Positions 8,959 through 17,935 of a DNA stretch of 64,000 nucleotides are shown here, piece after piece (position 1 is the first letter of the stretch; each line of letters begins with the position of its first letter). Below the pieces are notes generated by a model. That model had not been told where the DNA came from, ran no database searches, and was given only the letters and a program-made list of their open reading frames with translations. A program made the translations under genes and the position numbers. Source of the DNA: Halarchaeum rubridurum (GTDB lineage Archaea; Halobacteriota; Halobacteria; Halobacteriales; Halobacteriaceae); NCBI RefSeq assembly GCF_014647115.1, contig NZ_BMOO01000001.1:248001-312000 (forward strand), read 5' to 3'.

Positions 8959-10538
8959 TGGCGTTCGACGTGTCGCGCGAGGCGTTCGTCGAGCGCGCGG
9001 CCGGCGACGGCCCGGGCGTCGTCTACGCCGAAGCCGAACTCGACGTCGACGTCACGCCGCTGGGCGCGTACGCGGCGCTCGCTGACGGCGACTACGGCTT
9101 CCTGCTCGAATCCGCGGAGAAGACCGCGGCCTCGGACCCCGGCGGGGCGTTTCGGCCGCGCGACGCGGCGGGGGACCGGCACGCGCGCTACTCGTTCGTC
9201 GGCTACGACCCGGACGCGGTCGTGAGCGCGACGCCCGAGGGGGCGACGGTCGAGCGGCTCGCGGACACGCGCGCGGCGGCGAGCGTGACGCCGGGCGACG
9301 GCGACGTCCTCGACCAGCTCCGCGGGGCGCTCCCGGACGCGGACCGCCGTGGCTTCCCGGAGAGCGAGCGCCAACTGCTCGATGGCGGCCTCGTGGGGTT
9401 CGTCGCCTACGACGCCGTCTACGACCTGTGGCTCGACGAGGTCGGCGTGGAGCGCCCGGAGACGCGCGTCCCGGACGCGGAGTTCGTCCTCACGACGCGC
9501 GCGCTGCGCTTCGACCGGGCGACGGGGACGCTGTCGCTCGTCTGCACGCCGGTCGTCGACCCGGCCGCGGACGACGTCGGGGCGCTCTACGACGACCTCG
9601 TCGCGGAGGCGGCGCGCGTCGAGCGCGCGCTCGCGGACGCGGACGAGCCGGAGACCGGCGGCTTCGAGCCGGTCGCGGAGCACGCGGGGCCGCAGGCGGA
9701 GTACGAGGAGGCGGTCGAGCGCGCCAAGACGGCGGTGCTCGACGGCGAGATATACCAGGGCGTGATCTCGCGGACGCGCGAGCACGAGGGCGAACTCGAC
9801 CCGCTCGGGCTCTACGCGGCGCTGCGCGAGATCAATCCCTCGCCGTACATGTACGTCCTGAAACACGGCGAGCGGACGGTCGTGGGTGCGAGCCCGGAGA
9901 CGCTCACGAGCGTCCACGGCGACGAGGTGCTGAACAACCCCATCGCGGGCACCTGCCCGCGCGGGACGAGCCCCGTGGAGGACCGCCGGCTCGCGGGCGA
10001 GATGCTCGCGGACGAGAAGGAGCGCGCCGAGCACACGATGCTCGTCGACCTCGCGCGCAACGACGTCCGGCGCGTCAGCGAGGCGGGGAGCGTTCGCGTC
10101 CCGGAGTTCATGCGCGTCCTCAAGTACAGCCACGTCCAGCACATCGAGTCGACGGTGACCGGCCGCCTGCGCGACGACCTCGACGCCTTCGACGCGATTC
10201 GCGCGGCCTTCCCCGCGGGGACGCTCTCGGGCGCGCCGAAGGTGCGCGCGATGGAGCTCATCGACGAGCTCGAACGAACACCCAGAGGCATCTACGGCGG
10301 CGGCGTGGGGTACGTCTCGTGGACGGGCGACGCGGACGTCGCCATCTGCATCCGGACGGCGACGGTCGAGCACGGCGCGGGCACGGACGGCGCGGACGTC
10401 GTTCGGGTGCGCGCGGGTGCCGGCGTCGTCGCGGACTCCGACCCGACGAGCGAGTACGAGGAGACGGAGAAGAAGATGGGGGGGGTACTCGACGCCCTCG
10501 ACGCGGTCACGCGGACCCCCGAGGAGGTCCGGCGATGA
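8958..10538 (+). CDS. trpE: Anthranilate synthase component I
   Basis: TrpE forms anthranilate from chorismate using ammonia from TrpG. The protein has 526 residues. The N-terminal anthranilate synthase domain carries the tryptophan-binding LLES motif (YGFLLESAE, about residue 45). The C-terminal chorismate-binding domain has GEIYQGVISRTREHEG, NPSPYMYVLK, GTCPRGTSPVED, LVDLARNDVRRV and FPAGTLSGAPKVRAMELIDELE. The final ATGA overlaps the trpG start by 4 bases. The retained LLES motif predicts feedback inhibition by tryptophan. Confidence 0.97.
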   Translation: MAFDVSREAFVERAAGDGPGVVYAEAELDVDVTPLGAYAALADGDYGFLLESAEKTAASDPGGAFRPRDAAGDRHARYSFVGYDPDAVVSATPEGATVERLADTRAAASVTPGDGDVLDQLRGALPDADRRGFPESERQLLDGGLVGFVAYDAVYDLWLDEVGVERPETRVPDAEFVLTTRALRFDRATGTLSLVCTPVVDPAADDVGALYDDLVAEAARVERALADADEPETGGFEPVAEHAGPQAEYEEAVERAKTAVLDGEIYQGVISRTREHEGELDPLGLYAALREINPSPYMYVLKHGERTVVGASPETLTSVHGDEVLNNPIAGTCPRGTSPVEDRRLAGEMLADEKERAEHTMLVDLARNDVRRVSEAGSVRVPEFMRVLKYSHVQHIESTVTGRLRDDLDAFDAIRAAFPAGTLSGAPKVRAMELIDELERTPRGIYGGGVGYVSWTGDADVAICIRTATVEHGAGTDGADVVRVRAGAGVVADSDPTSEYEETEKKMGGVLDALDAVTRTPEEVRR

Positions 10539-11119
10539 AGGTCGTCTTCGTCGACAACTTCGACTCGTTCACGTACAACCTCGTGGAGTACGTGAGCGAA
10601 CACCCCGGCGTCGAGACGGCGGTTCTGAAGAACACGGCGTCGCTCGCCGACGTCGAGGCCGAGGAGCCGGACGCGCTCGTCATCTCGCCGGGCCCGGGCC
10701 ACCCGAAGAACGCACGGGACGTCGGCGTCACCGCGGACGTCCTCACGGACCTGAGCCACGACGTGCCGACGCTCGGCGTCTGCCTCGGGATGGAGGCCGC
10801 GGCGTACGAGTACGGCGGGGCGGTCGGACACGCGCCCGCGCCCGTCCACGGGAAGGCCTACCCCGTCGAGCACGACGGCGCGGGCGTCTACCGGGACCTC
10901 GAACAGGGGTTCCAGGCGGGGCGCTATCACTCGCTCGTCTGCACGGCCATCCCGGACTGCTTCGACGTCACGGCGACGACGGAACACGACGGCGAGACGC
11001 TCCCGATGGGGATTCGTCACCGCGAGTACCCCATCAAGTGCGTGCAGTTCCACCCGGAGAGCGTGCTCACGGGCGTCGGCCACGACGTCGTCTCGAACTT
11101 CCTCGAATCGGTGCGCTAG
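10535..11119 (+). CDS. trpG: Anthranilate synthase component II (glutamine amidotransferase)
   Basis: TrpG releases ammonia from glutamine for TrpE. The protein is 194 residues, a single class I amidotransferase domain beginning VVFVDNFDSFTYNLVEYV. The oxyanion loop SPGPGHP, nucleophile elbow GVCLGMEAAAYEYGG and catalytic HPES (KCVQFHPESVLT) are present. The nucleophile elbow is unusual: most TrpG proteins read GVCLGHQ, but here HQ is replaced by ME. The catalytic Cys, His and Glu remain. It is the last gene of trpDFEG, and its stop overlaps the end of a convergent small membrane gene. Confidence 0.96.
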   Translation: MKVVFVDNFDSFTYNLVEYVSEHPGVETAVLKNTASLADVEAEEPDALVISPGPGHPKNARDVGVTADVLTDLSHDVPTLGVCLGMEAAAYEYGGAVGHAPAPVHGKAYPVEHDGAGVYRDLEQGFQAGRYHSLVCTAIPDCFDVTATTEHDGETLPMGIRHREYPIKCVQFHPESVLTGVGHDVVSNFLESVR

Positions 11120-11316
11120 AGGAACGTCGAGACGATCCAGAGCGCGCCGACGACGACGACGGCGAGCACGATGAGCTTCGAGGCGACGTTGAGCACGAAT
11201 TTCCCGACGACGACGGCGAGGAGCGCGAGGACCAGCGCGACGACGAGCGAGCCGAGGTCGCCCCCGGGGAGCCCGAGGACGAGCGGGAGCGCCGCGGTCG
11301 GTGTGAGTGGTGCCAT
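11116..11316 (-). CDS. Small two-helix membrane protein (66 aa)
   Basis: From the ATG at 11316 the protein reads MAPLTPTAALPLVLGLPGGD. Two hydrophobic segments follow, LGSLVVALVLALLAVVVGKF (about 20-39) and ASKLIVLAVVVVGALWIVST (about 45-64), so it is almost entirely membrane. It is conserved in style with other short haloarchaeal membrane proteins but I recognise no family. It converges on trpG with a 4-base overlap of stops. A longer upstream extension of the frame is rich in Arg and is unlikely to be translated. Confidence 0.7.
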   Translation of the reverse strand: MAPLTPTAALPLVLGLPGGDLGSLVVALVLALLAVVVGKFVLNVASKLIVLAVVVVGALWIVSTFL

Positions 11317-11711
11317 ACGGTGTCCGTCGGCGGGTGAGACGAAAAGTCTGGGGGCGGCCACGCGCCGCGACCGCCGGTGAGCACCGTCGTCCCCTCGGGT
11401 CGCCGGCGCGCGGCGGCGCGGGTCGTCGACGCGACGCGTGAAACTGAAAAGCCACGGAGGGCGGCCGAATCGACGCGCGTAGTCGGCCACTTTCACACCG
11501 CTTTACGAGGGGTTATGCCCCTCCCGCGAATACGGACGTAGCACGCGCGAGGCCGGTCCGGGTGTGAGTCGCTCACCACCGATGGCCGTGAACGGAAACA
11601 CTATGACCGGTCCGCCAGTAACGATTGGTCGTCTCGAACGACCCCTTACCACCCACTACCTATGAGCCCGAAACCCACCTGTACGTCACGAGCAGCACGG
11701 AGGCGCGACGC
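11317..11711. other. Intergenic region with inverted repeat upstream of ribonucleotide reductase
   Basis: This is 395 bases without a convincing gene. It holds one perfect inverted repeat, GAGGGG(TTATG)CCCCTC at 11507-11523, about 190 bases before the reductase ATG. I found no clear TATA box at the leaderless distance from 11712 and no match to a cobalamin riboswitch core. The frame is open for 29 codons upstream of 11712, but the segment does not resemble reductase N-termini. Confidence 0.55.
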
Positions 11712-14700
11712 ATGAGTTCGAACGACATCGGCGCGGACGAAGTCACCCTGCCCATCAAGCGCGTCGACGGCGACACGCTCGCCGAGCGGATGACCGAGAA
11801 CGCGTACAACAACATCCTGCCGGCGCGCTACCTCCGACAGAACGCCGACGGCGACCTCGTCGAGGACCAGGAGGACCTCTTCGTGCGCGTCGCGAAGAAC
11901 ATCGCGCTCGCCGAGGCCGTCTTCGAGGCCGAGAAGCAGGGCGTCGACGTGACCGTCACGCCCGACCAGGTGAAGCCGGACCACCCGCGCCGCGACGAAC
12001 TCGTCGCGGAGGTCTTCGGCGACGACGTCTCCCTCGACGGCGACGTCGAAATCGACCTCACGGAGGAGAACGTCAACAAGTTCGCCTACGAGACGGTCGT
12101 CCCCGAGCTCCCCGACGAGGTCCGCGCGCACGTCGAGGACACCGCGGAGCGCTTCGAGGGGCTGATGAGTCGGCTCGCCTTCATGCCGAACTCCCCGACG
12201 CTGATGAACGCGGGCGACGAGCTCCAGCAGCTCTCGGCGTGTTTCGTCGACTCGCCCGCCGACGATTTAACTGACATCCACCAGACCGCGAAGGAAGCGG
12301 CGGAAGTCTTCCAGAGCGGCGGCGGCATGGGGTACGCCTTCTGGCAGCTGCGCCCCTACGGCGACCCCGTCGGCTCCACGGGCGGCATCGCCTCCGGCCC
12401 GATGACGTTCATGGAGACGTTCGACCAGATGTGCGAGACCATCGCGCAGGGCGGCGCGCGCCGCGGTGCGCAGATGGGCGTCATGCGCATCGGCCACCCG
12501 GACGTCATCGAGTTCATCCACTCGAAGAACAAGGACGTCTCGCTGGCCCACTGCCTGAAGCTCAACGACCCCGACGACTACACGTACACGACGTTCGGCG
12601 AGGCCTTAGAGGAGGCCCGCGACCTCATCGACGAGGACGGCAAGGTGCCCAAACACCTGCGCAACGCCGTCGAGGGCCACCTCTCGAACTTCAACATCTC
12701 CGTCGGCGTCTCCGACGACTTCATGGAGGCGCTCCAGAACGGCGAGGAGTTCACCTTCACGAACCCGCGGACGGGCGAACCCCACATCGCCACCGCGGAG
12801 ACGAAGGAGATGTACTCGCGCTACGACCTCGGCGAGCACGTCGACGTCGGCGAGGAGTTCTCCATCCCGGCGGAGCTCGTCTGGGAGCGCATCGTCGAGG
12901 GCGCCCACGAGAACGGCGAACCCGGCGTCGTCTACCTCGACCGCGCGAACACGGAGCACTCCTTCGACGTCGAGGAACACCCCGAACACGAGATGCTCGC
13001 CACGAACCCCTGCGGCGAGCAGCCCCTGGAGGAGTACGAGGCCTGCAACCTCGGGCACATCAACCTCTCCACCATCGTCGCCGAGGACGCCCCCGACTGG
13101 CGCGTCTGGAGCGAGAACAACGACTACGACAGTCTGGAGGAGGGCATCTCGCGCTTCCTCGAGGAGGCCCTCGACCAGGAGGAGTTCGACTACCGCATCG
13201 AGACCGGCACGCGCTTCCTCGAAAACGTCGTCACGATGTCGGACTTCCCGGTCCCGGAGATCGAGGAGAAGGTCTCCGAGATGCGCAAGATCGGCCTCGG
13301 CATCATGGGCCTCGCGCAGCTCTACGTCCAGCTCGGGATGCGCTACGGCGACGAGCCCGCGAACGAGGTGGCGAGCCAGGTGATGCAGCACATCAACCAC
13401 GGCTCGAAGACCGCCTCCCACGAGCTCGCGGAGGAGCGCGGCTCCTTCGACGAGTGGGACAACTCGAAGTACGCGAACCCGACGGAGTACGCGGAGTGGT
13501 TCGAGCACCACACCGGCGAGGACCCCGAAGCGTACGCGGAGGGGTACGCGATTCGCAACCACAACACGACGACCATCGCGCCGACCGGTACGACGTCGAT
13601 GGTCGGCAACACCACGGGCGGCTGTGAGCCCATCTACAACGTCGCCTACTACAAGAACGTCTCCGACGACGTGCAGGGCGACGAGATGCTCGTCGAGTTC
13701 GACGACTACTTCCTCCGGACGCTGGAGGCCAACGACGTCGACGTCGAGGCGGTCAAGGAGGAAGCCCAGGAGCAGATGGCGAACAACGAGTTCGACGGCG
13801 TCTCCGGGCTCTCCACCGTCCCAGACGCCATCGGCGAGCTCTTCGTCGTCACCGCCGACCTCTCCGGCAAGCAGCACGCCGCGGTCCAGTGTGCGTGTCA
13901 GGACGGCGTCGACTCCGCCATCTCGAAGACCTGTAACTTCCCGAACTCCGCGTCCGTCGAGGACATGCGCGAGGTGTACGAGTACATCTACGAGCACGGC
14001 GGGAAGGGCGTCACCGTCTATCGGGACGGGACGCGCTCGAAGCAGGTCCTCACGACGCGCGCCGACAACACCGAGTTCAGCGACATGGAGGAGGACGAGG
14101 CCGCCGAGGCGATGCTGGAGAGCATCCGCGACACATTCGGCGACCTTGAGGGCTTCCTCGACAACGAGGAGGTCCGCGCGGCGGTCGGCGACGACGTCGA
14201 CGAACTCGTCGAGATCGACGTCGCCCCGGAGGGCGCACAGAAGCGTCCGCGCCCGGACGTCCTCTACGGCGTCACCCAGCGCATCGACACGGGCTACGGG
14301 AAGCTCTACGTGAACATCAACGAGGACGAGGCCGGCCGGCCGTTCGAGCTCTTCGCCAACATCGGCAACTCGGGCGGCTTCACGGCCTCGTTCACGGAAT
14401 CGCTCGCCAAGACGGTCTCGACGGCGCTGCGCGCCGGCGTCGACCCCGAAGAGATCGCGAGCGAACTCCAGGGCATCCGTTCGCCGAAGGTCGCCTGGGA
14501 CAAGGGCGAGCAGATAAACTCCATCCCGGACGCCATCGGCACCGCGATGCGCCGCTACCTCGACGGCGAGATCGACAAACAGGTGCCCAAACAGCAGAAC
14601 CTCACGGAGCTCGCGGAGGAGGACACCGAGGGCGTCGAGACGGACGGCTCGGGCGCGACGAGCGCGAACGCGAACGCGAGCGCCGACGTGGACATCGACG

Positions 14701-14894
14701 TCGGCGACGCCGCCTCCCCGAACGTCGACGTCGCCGAACCCGCGGAGAGTCAGTCCGCCGATGCCGACGACGCGACCGCGGACCTGCTCGCGGCCGGCGA
14801 GAGCCCCGAGTGTCCGGATTGCGGCGCGATGGACCTCTACTACTCCGAGGGCTGCAAGACCTGCCAGTCGTGTGGCTGGTCCGAGTGCTCGTAA
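11712..14894 (+). CDS. nrdJ: Adenosylcobalamin-dependent (class II) ribonucleotide reductase
   Basis: This enzyme reduces ribonucleotides to deoxyribonucleotides using a B12-derived thiyl radical, so it works with or without oxygen. The 1060-residue protein has an ATP-cone-like N-terminus and the barrel motif LMNAGDELQQLSACFV. Further motifs are GGGMGYAFWQLRP, NPCGEQPLEEYEACNLGHIN (radical-site Cys in NPCGEQ) and APTGTTSMVGNTTGGCEP. The C-terminal half has the vitamin B12-dependent reductase extension (GYGKLYVNINEDEAGRPFE), an acidic low-complexity linker of about 50 residues, and a terminal zinc ribbon CPDCG...CKTCQSCGWSEC that probably relays electrons. ATG 11712 is chosen because MSSNDIGADEVTLPIKRVDG matches the usual N-terminus. 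Confidence 0.96.
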   Translation: MSSNDIGADEVTLPIKRVDGDTLAERMTENAYNNILPARYLRQNADGDLVEDQEDLFVRVAKNIALAEAVFEAEKQGVDVTVTPDQVKPDHPRRDELVAEVFGDDVSLDGDVEIDLTEENVNKFAYETVVPELPDEVRAHVEDTAERFEGLMSRLAFMPNSPTLMNAGDELQQLSACFVDSPADDLTDIHQTAKEAAEVFQSGGGMGYAFWQLRPYGDPVGSTGGIASGPMTFMETFDQMCETIAQGGARRGAQMGVMRIGHPDVIEFIHSKNKDVSLAHCLKLNDPDDYTYTTFGEALEEARDLIDEDGKVPKHLRNAVEGHLSNFNISVGVSDDFMEALQNGEEFTFTNPRTGEPHIATAETKEMYSRYDLGEHVDVGEEFSIPAELVWERIVEGAHENGEPGVVYLDRANTEHSFDVEEHPEHEMLATNPCGEQPLEEYEACNLGHINLSTIVAEDAPDWRVWSENNDYDSLEEGISRFLEEALDQEEFDYRIETGTRFLENVVTMSDFPVPEIEEKVSEMRKIGLGIMGLAQLYVQLGMRYGDEPANEVASQVMQHINHGSKTASHELAEERGSFDEWDNSKYANPTEYAEWFEHHTGEDPEAYAEGYAIRNHNTTTIAPTGTTSMVGNTTGGCEPIYNVAYYKNVSDDVQGDEMLVEFDDYFLRTLEANDVDVEAVKEEAQEQMANNEFDGVSGLSTVPDAIGELFVVTADLSGKQHAAVQCACQDGVDSAISKTCNFPNSASVEDMREVYEYIYEHGGKGVTVYRDGTRSKQVLTTRADNTEFSDMEEDEAAEAMLESIRDTFGDLEGFLDNEEVRAAVGDDVDELVEIDVAPEGAQKRPRPDVLYGVTQRIDTGYGKLYVNINEDEAGRPFELFANIGNSGGFTASFTESLAKTVSTALRAGVDPEEIASELQGIRSPKVAWDKGEQINSIPDAIGTAMRRYLDGEIDKQVPKQQNLTELAEEDTEGVETDGSGATSANANASADVDIDVGDAASPNVDVAEPAESQSADADDATADLLAAGESPECPDCGAMDLYYSEGCKTCQSCGWSECS

Positions 14895-15050
14895 CCTGAC
14901 GCGACGCTGACGCGCGGTGCGTCGTCGTCTCTCCACTCTTCGCGTTCTCCACTTCTCTCCCGCTCTGCGCCCCGTCTCTCTCCCGTTCTTTCCTTCCCCG
15001 TCACGCGACGCACGCGTAACGCTCTTGGCCGCGACCCGCGAGAATCGGGT

Positions 15051-15197
15051 ATGAGCGACGCCGACGGGGCGAACGGCGGTCGCGGGGGTGGCGGACGGCC
15101 ATGCCCGATGTGCGAGCGGCCGCTGTACAAGCGCCACTGCAAGTACGTCTGCCCGAGCCACGGCGTCGTCTATGACTGCGCGGACACCTTCTGGTAG
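15051..15197 (+). CDS. 48-residue zinc-ribbon microprotein
   Basis: After a Gly/Arg-rich leader the sequence GRPCPMCERPLYKRHCKYVC is followed by PSHGVVYDCADTFW. It has Cys-x2-Cys, then Cys-x3-Cys-x2-His and a final Cys, giving a probable zinc site. The conserved-looking C-terminus (HGVVYDCADTFW) supports a real gene despite its size. The stop lies against the stop of the convergent VTT-domain gene. The function is unknown. Confidence 0.8.
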   Translation: MSDADGANGGRGGGGRPCPMCERPLYKRHCKYVCPSHGVVYDCADTFW

Positions 15198-15839
15198 TTA
15201 GCGCTCGCGCCACCACGCGTACGCCGGCCCGACGACGACGAGCACGCCGACGGCCGCGATGACGACGACGAGGCGGGGGTCGACGTCGACGGCCGAGACG
15301 ACGAACCGGTCGAGACCGGCACCGAGGGCGACGGCGGCGACGGTCCACGGGAGTTCGCCGAGGAGCGTACCGAGCGCGAACGCGCGAACGGGGACGCCAC
15401 CCGCACCCGCCGCACCGGAGACGGCTTCGGCGGGCGTGGGGACGAGGCGGGCGGCCGCGACGCCCCGGACGCCGCCCGTGCGCTCGAAGTACGCCGTGCT
15501 CCCGGCGGTGAGTCGCCCGAGGAGGCCGTCGGCGTCGGCCGGGAGTCGGCGGCCAGCGTAGTAGGGGAGGAGGCTCGTGGCGACCGCGCCACAGAGCGCG
15601 AGCGGGAGGCCGACGGCGAGACCGTAGCGGTAGCCACAGAGCGCGGAGAGGACGGTTATCGGCCACGCGAAGAGGGGCCGAATCGCGTAGAGGGCGACGA
15701 GGACGAGCGGGAACCACGGGCTCGTGAGGAGCGCGTGGACGCGGGCGAGCGCCGCCGCCGGCGAGACGAGGAGGGCCGCGGCGGCGACGAGCGCGACGGC
15801 GACGGCGGCGAGGACGCGCGCGCGCTGGCTCGGAGACAC
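15198..15839 (-). CDS. TVP38/TMEM64-type (VTT domain) membrane protein
   Basis: This is a 213-residue integral membrane protein of the DedA/VTT superfamily, whose members move or scramble lipids or affect membrane homeostasis. It has about five to six hydrophobic segments. The VTT signature region includes FAWPITVLSALCGYRYG, LPLALCGAVATSLLPYYAGR, then the AARLVPTPAEAVSGAAGAG and LLGELPWTVAAVALGAG loops that form re-entrant helices. It is convergent with the zinc microprotein, with adjacent stops. The substrate is unknown. Confidence 0.85.
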   Translation of the reverse strand: MSPSQRARVLAAVAVALVAAAALLVSPAAALARVHALLTSPWFPLVLVALYAIRPLFAWPITVLSALCGYRYGLAVGLPLALCGAVATSLLPYYAGRRLPADADGLLGRLTAGSTAYFERTGGVRGVAAARLVPTPAEAVSGAAGAGGVPVRAFALGTLLGELPWTVAAVALGAGLDRFVVSAVDVDPRLVVVIAAVGVLVVVGPAYAWWRER

Positions 15840-15924
15840 GCTCCGCGGCTACGCGAGCGGTGGGAATAGGTCTTCTTCTCCCGTCCGCAGGCGCTATGTG
15901 GCCGGCCGACCACAGGAACGCGTA

Positions 15925-16527
15925 GTGACGCGAGAGGACCCGGAGCGCGAGGGGCACGCGAACGGGGAGAGCGGCGGCGACGGGCGTGAACCGCCGGGCC
16001 GCGACGCCACGCTGAGCGACCCGCGGTTCCGCGCGGACGACGCGGATGGCGGGAGCGATGGGAACACGCGGGACGAATCGCGCGGGGGTGACACCCGGCA
16101 CGGCGCGTCGGACGAGCGGGACGAGCGAGCGCCGACCGAGGGCGAGCCGCGTGCGAGGGACGAAGTGCCCGCGGACCCCGACCCGGTCGAGCTCGGCGTC
16201 GCGCTGGTCGAGCGCCTGGAGGACGACGAACTCTCGATGGCGGCGTTGATGGACCGCGTGGAGACGGTGTCGACGCACCCGCGTATCGTCCGCGAGATAA
16301 TCGAGGCGGCGGAGGAGCGTGGGCTGATCGAGCGCGACGGCGCGACCGTCCGCCCGCAGGGCGGGGGCTACGTCCGCTTCGGGGCGGACGTCGTGACGAA
16401 GGAGGGGGAGTTCTCGTGTCGACGCTGCGGCACGGGGCTCTCCGAGGGGTACTTCATCAGACTCGACACGGGCGAAATCGGGCCCTTCGGTTCGTCCTGT
16501 ATCCGGAAGGTCACCGGTCGGGAATAG
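15925..16527 (+). CDS. Haloarchaeal DUF5830-type protein with CxxC zinc motif
   Basis: The conserved core (about 115 residues) starts near DPVELGVALVERLEDDELSM, a winged-helix-like region. It ends with EFSCRRCGTGLSEGYFIRLD and GPFGSSCIRKVTGRE, which supply three Cys for a metal site. The start is uncertain. GTG 15925 gives 200 residues with an acidic Gly/Asp/Arg-rich leader of about 80 residues. GTG 16165 gives 120 residues, closer to the size I expect for the family. The leader region has coding-like third positions, so I keep the long form with low confidence in the start. The last 17 bases overlap the convergent gene. The function is unknown. Confidence 0.75.
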   Translation: MTREDPEREGHANGESGGDGREPPGRDATLSDPRFRADDADGGSDGNTRDESRGGDTRHGASDERDERAPTEGEPRARDEVPADPDPVELGVALVERLEDDELSMAALMDRVETVSTHPRIVREIIEAAEERGLIERDGATVRPQGGGYVRFGADVVTKEGEFSCRRCGTGLSEGYFIRLDTGEIGPFGSSCIRKVTGRE

Positions 16528-17812
16528 CGTCGAGGGCGTCCGCGATGCGCTCGCGTTGCTCGTCGAGCGCGTCGAGTTGGGCGTCGAGCGCGCGGCGCTG
16601 GCGTTCGAGGGTGTCGCGTTGGGCCTCGACGCGGTCGCGTTGGTCCGCGAGGGCGTCCCGGGCGGCTTCGAGTTCGGCGACGAGCGCGTCGACGTCGGAT
16701 GCGTCGACCTCGGGTGTCTCGTCGCGGTCGGGAGCCGCGGGCGCGCCCGCCTCGGGGGTCGGCTCCCCGCTCCCGGCCGCGTTCGCGCCGTCGCGGGATC
16801 GGGGGGTGGTCGGATTCGGGTCGTTCAGGTGGTTCGTCGTCCCCGTATCGTCCACCGCGTGCGTGTCGGCGGTGCTCGCCTCCGTGACCGCGTGCGCGTC
16901 GTCAACTGCTCCCGCGTCATCAGCCGTCCCCGTGTCGTCCGCCGCGGCAGCACCGACTGACTCGGTCGCATCCGCGCTCGCGTTCGCGTTCGCGTCCCCG
17001 GTCGCACGCGCGCTCCGGTCGGGCGCGTGGCGGTTCCCGCCCGCGGCCGCGTCGGGGCGCGTGCTGCGCCCCTCGCCGATGACGTCGATTCCCGAATCCG
17101 CGAACGCGACCGCGGCGTCCCCGTCGTCGTCGGCCTCGGTGTCGTCGGCCTCGGAGTCGCCCGCGTCTTCCTCCTCACGCATCGCCTCGTGGAACGCGGC
17201 GCGTGAGGAGACGCCGTGCACCTCGTAGAGCGCGTCCTCGACGGTTTCGCGGACGTCGCGGAACTGCTCGTTCGGTACCTTGATGCGCTGGGTGCGCCCC
17301 GTCGTTTCGAGGACGAGCTGGCTCGCCACGCTCCCCTCCTCGGTGTCGAACCCCGTGACGTCCGCGTAGGCGATCTCGTCGTAGTCGGCGTCCCAGACGG
17401 CCGCGCCGACGTGGCGGACGAGGCGGCGGTCGGTGACGACGAGCGTGAGCTCGTTGAAGTGGTAGGTGCGGGAGACGGACTCGCCGGGGTCGGTGACGCC
17501 CGCGGCGTTCAGCACGCCCGCGAGGACGGGGTGGAGGACGTCGTCGACGCGGCCCGCGGGGACGACGACGGAGCGCTCGCCGTCGAGGCCGTAGTCGAGG
17601 GTGAGCGTCGCCTTCCGTCGGCCGTCCTCGACGGCGACGCGCTCGGCGTCGTGGCCGAATTCCTCGACGGACTCGCTGCTGAGCAGGCCGTCGGCGTGGT
17701 AGATAATCGTCCGGGTCGGCGTGACGAACAGGGCGTCGTCACCGCGGAGGGGTACGCGCGCGGCGACCGACTCGTCACCGAGCGCCGACGCGACGGCGGC
17801 GGGTACGTCCAT
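16511..17812 (-). CDS. PH-like domain protein with acidic linker and C-terminal coiled coil
   Basis: The protein has 433 residues in three parts. Residues 1-210 hold two related beta-rich modules resembling bacterial PH/GRAM folds (RGDDALFVTPTRTIIYHADG and NELTLVVTDRRLVRHVGAAV). Residues about 215-360 are a disordered Asp/Ala/Thr/Glu-rich linker. Residues about 365-433 form a strong coiled coil (ELEAARDALADQRDRVEAQR repeating into LDEQRERIADALDAI). No membrane segment is seen. The arrangement suggests a scaffold or membrane-surface protein, but no function is known to me. It overlaps the convergent DUF5830-type gene by 17 bases. Confidence 0.8.
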   Translation of the reverse strand: MDVPAAVASALGDESVAARVPLRGDDALFVTPTRTIIYHADGLLSSESVEEFGHDAERVAVEDGRRKATLTLDYGLDGERSVVVPAGRVDDVLHPVLAGVLNAAGVTDPGESVSRTYHFNELTLVVTDRRLVRHVGAAVWDADYDEIAYADVTGFDTEEGSVASQLVLETTGRTQRIKVPNEQFRDVRETVEDALYEVHGVSSRAAFHEAMREEEDAGDSEADDTEADDDGDAAVAFADSGIDVIGEGRSTRPDAAAGGNRHAPDRSARATGDANANASADATESVGAAAADDTGTADDAGAVDDAHAVTEASTADTHAVDDTGTTNHLNDPNPTTPRSRDGANAAGSGEPTPEAGAPAAPDRDETPEVDASDVDALVAELEAARDALADQRDRVEAQRDTLERQRRALDAQLDALDEQRERIADALDAIPDR

Positions 17813-17902
17813 ACGCCGTCGTGCGCACGACCGAGCATAAAATCGACGCCGTCGATTCGCCGCCGTGGGGCGTGCGTGCAGGTGGCACTACCGAAAGAGA
17901 AC

Positions 17903-17909
17903 TTTAATA
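17903..17909 (+). promoter_or_regulatory. TATA box of tRNA-Met
   Basis: TTTAATA sits 27-33 bases before the mature 5' end of tRNA-Met, the standard archaeal distance for initiation at or just before the tRNA. Confidence 0.75.
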
Positions 17910-17935
17910 CGCGACCTCCGACTATGGTCGGGTGA

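Noticed and set aside
8109-10373. 754-codon minus-strand open frame
   Set aside because: Antisense to trpF and trpE, which are certain.
11625-11711. Longer N-terminus for the ribonucleotide reductase
   Set aside because: The 29 added residues do not resemble the family and lack a promoter at the proper distance.
11500-11711. Cobalamin riboswitch before nrdJ
   Set aside because: I could not find a convincing B12-box consensus or the expected stems, and such riboswitches are rare in archaea.
12606-15161. 851-codon minus-strand open frame
   Set aside because: It is antisense to nrdJ and lacks any recognisable domain.
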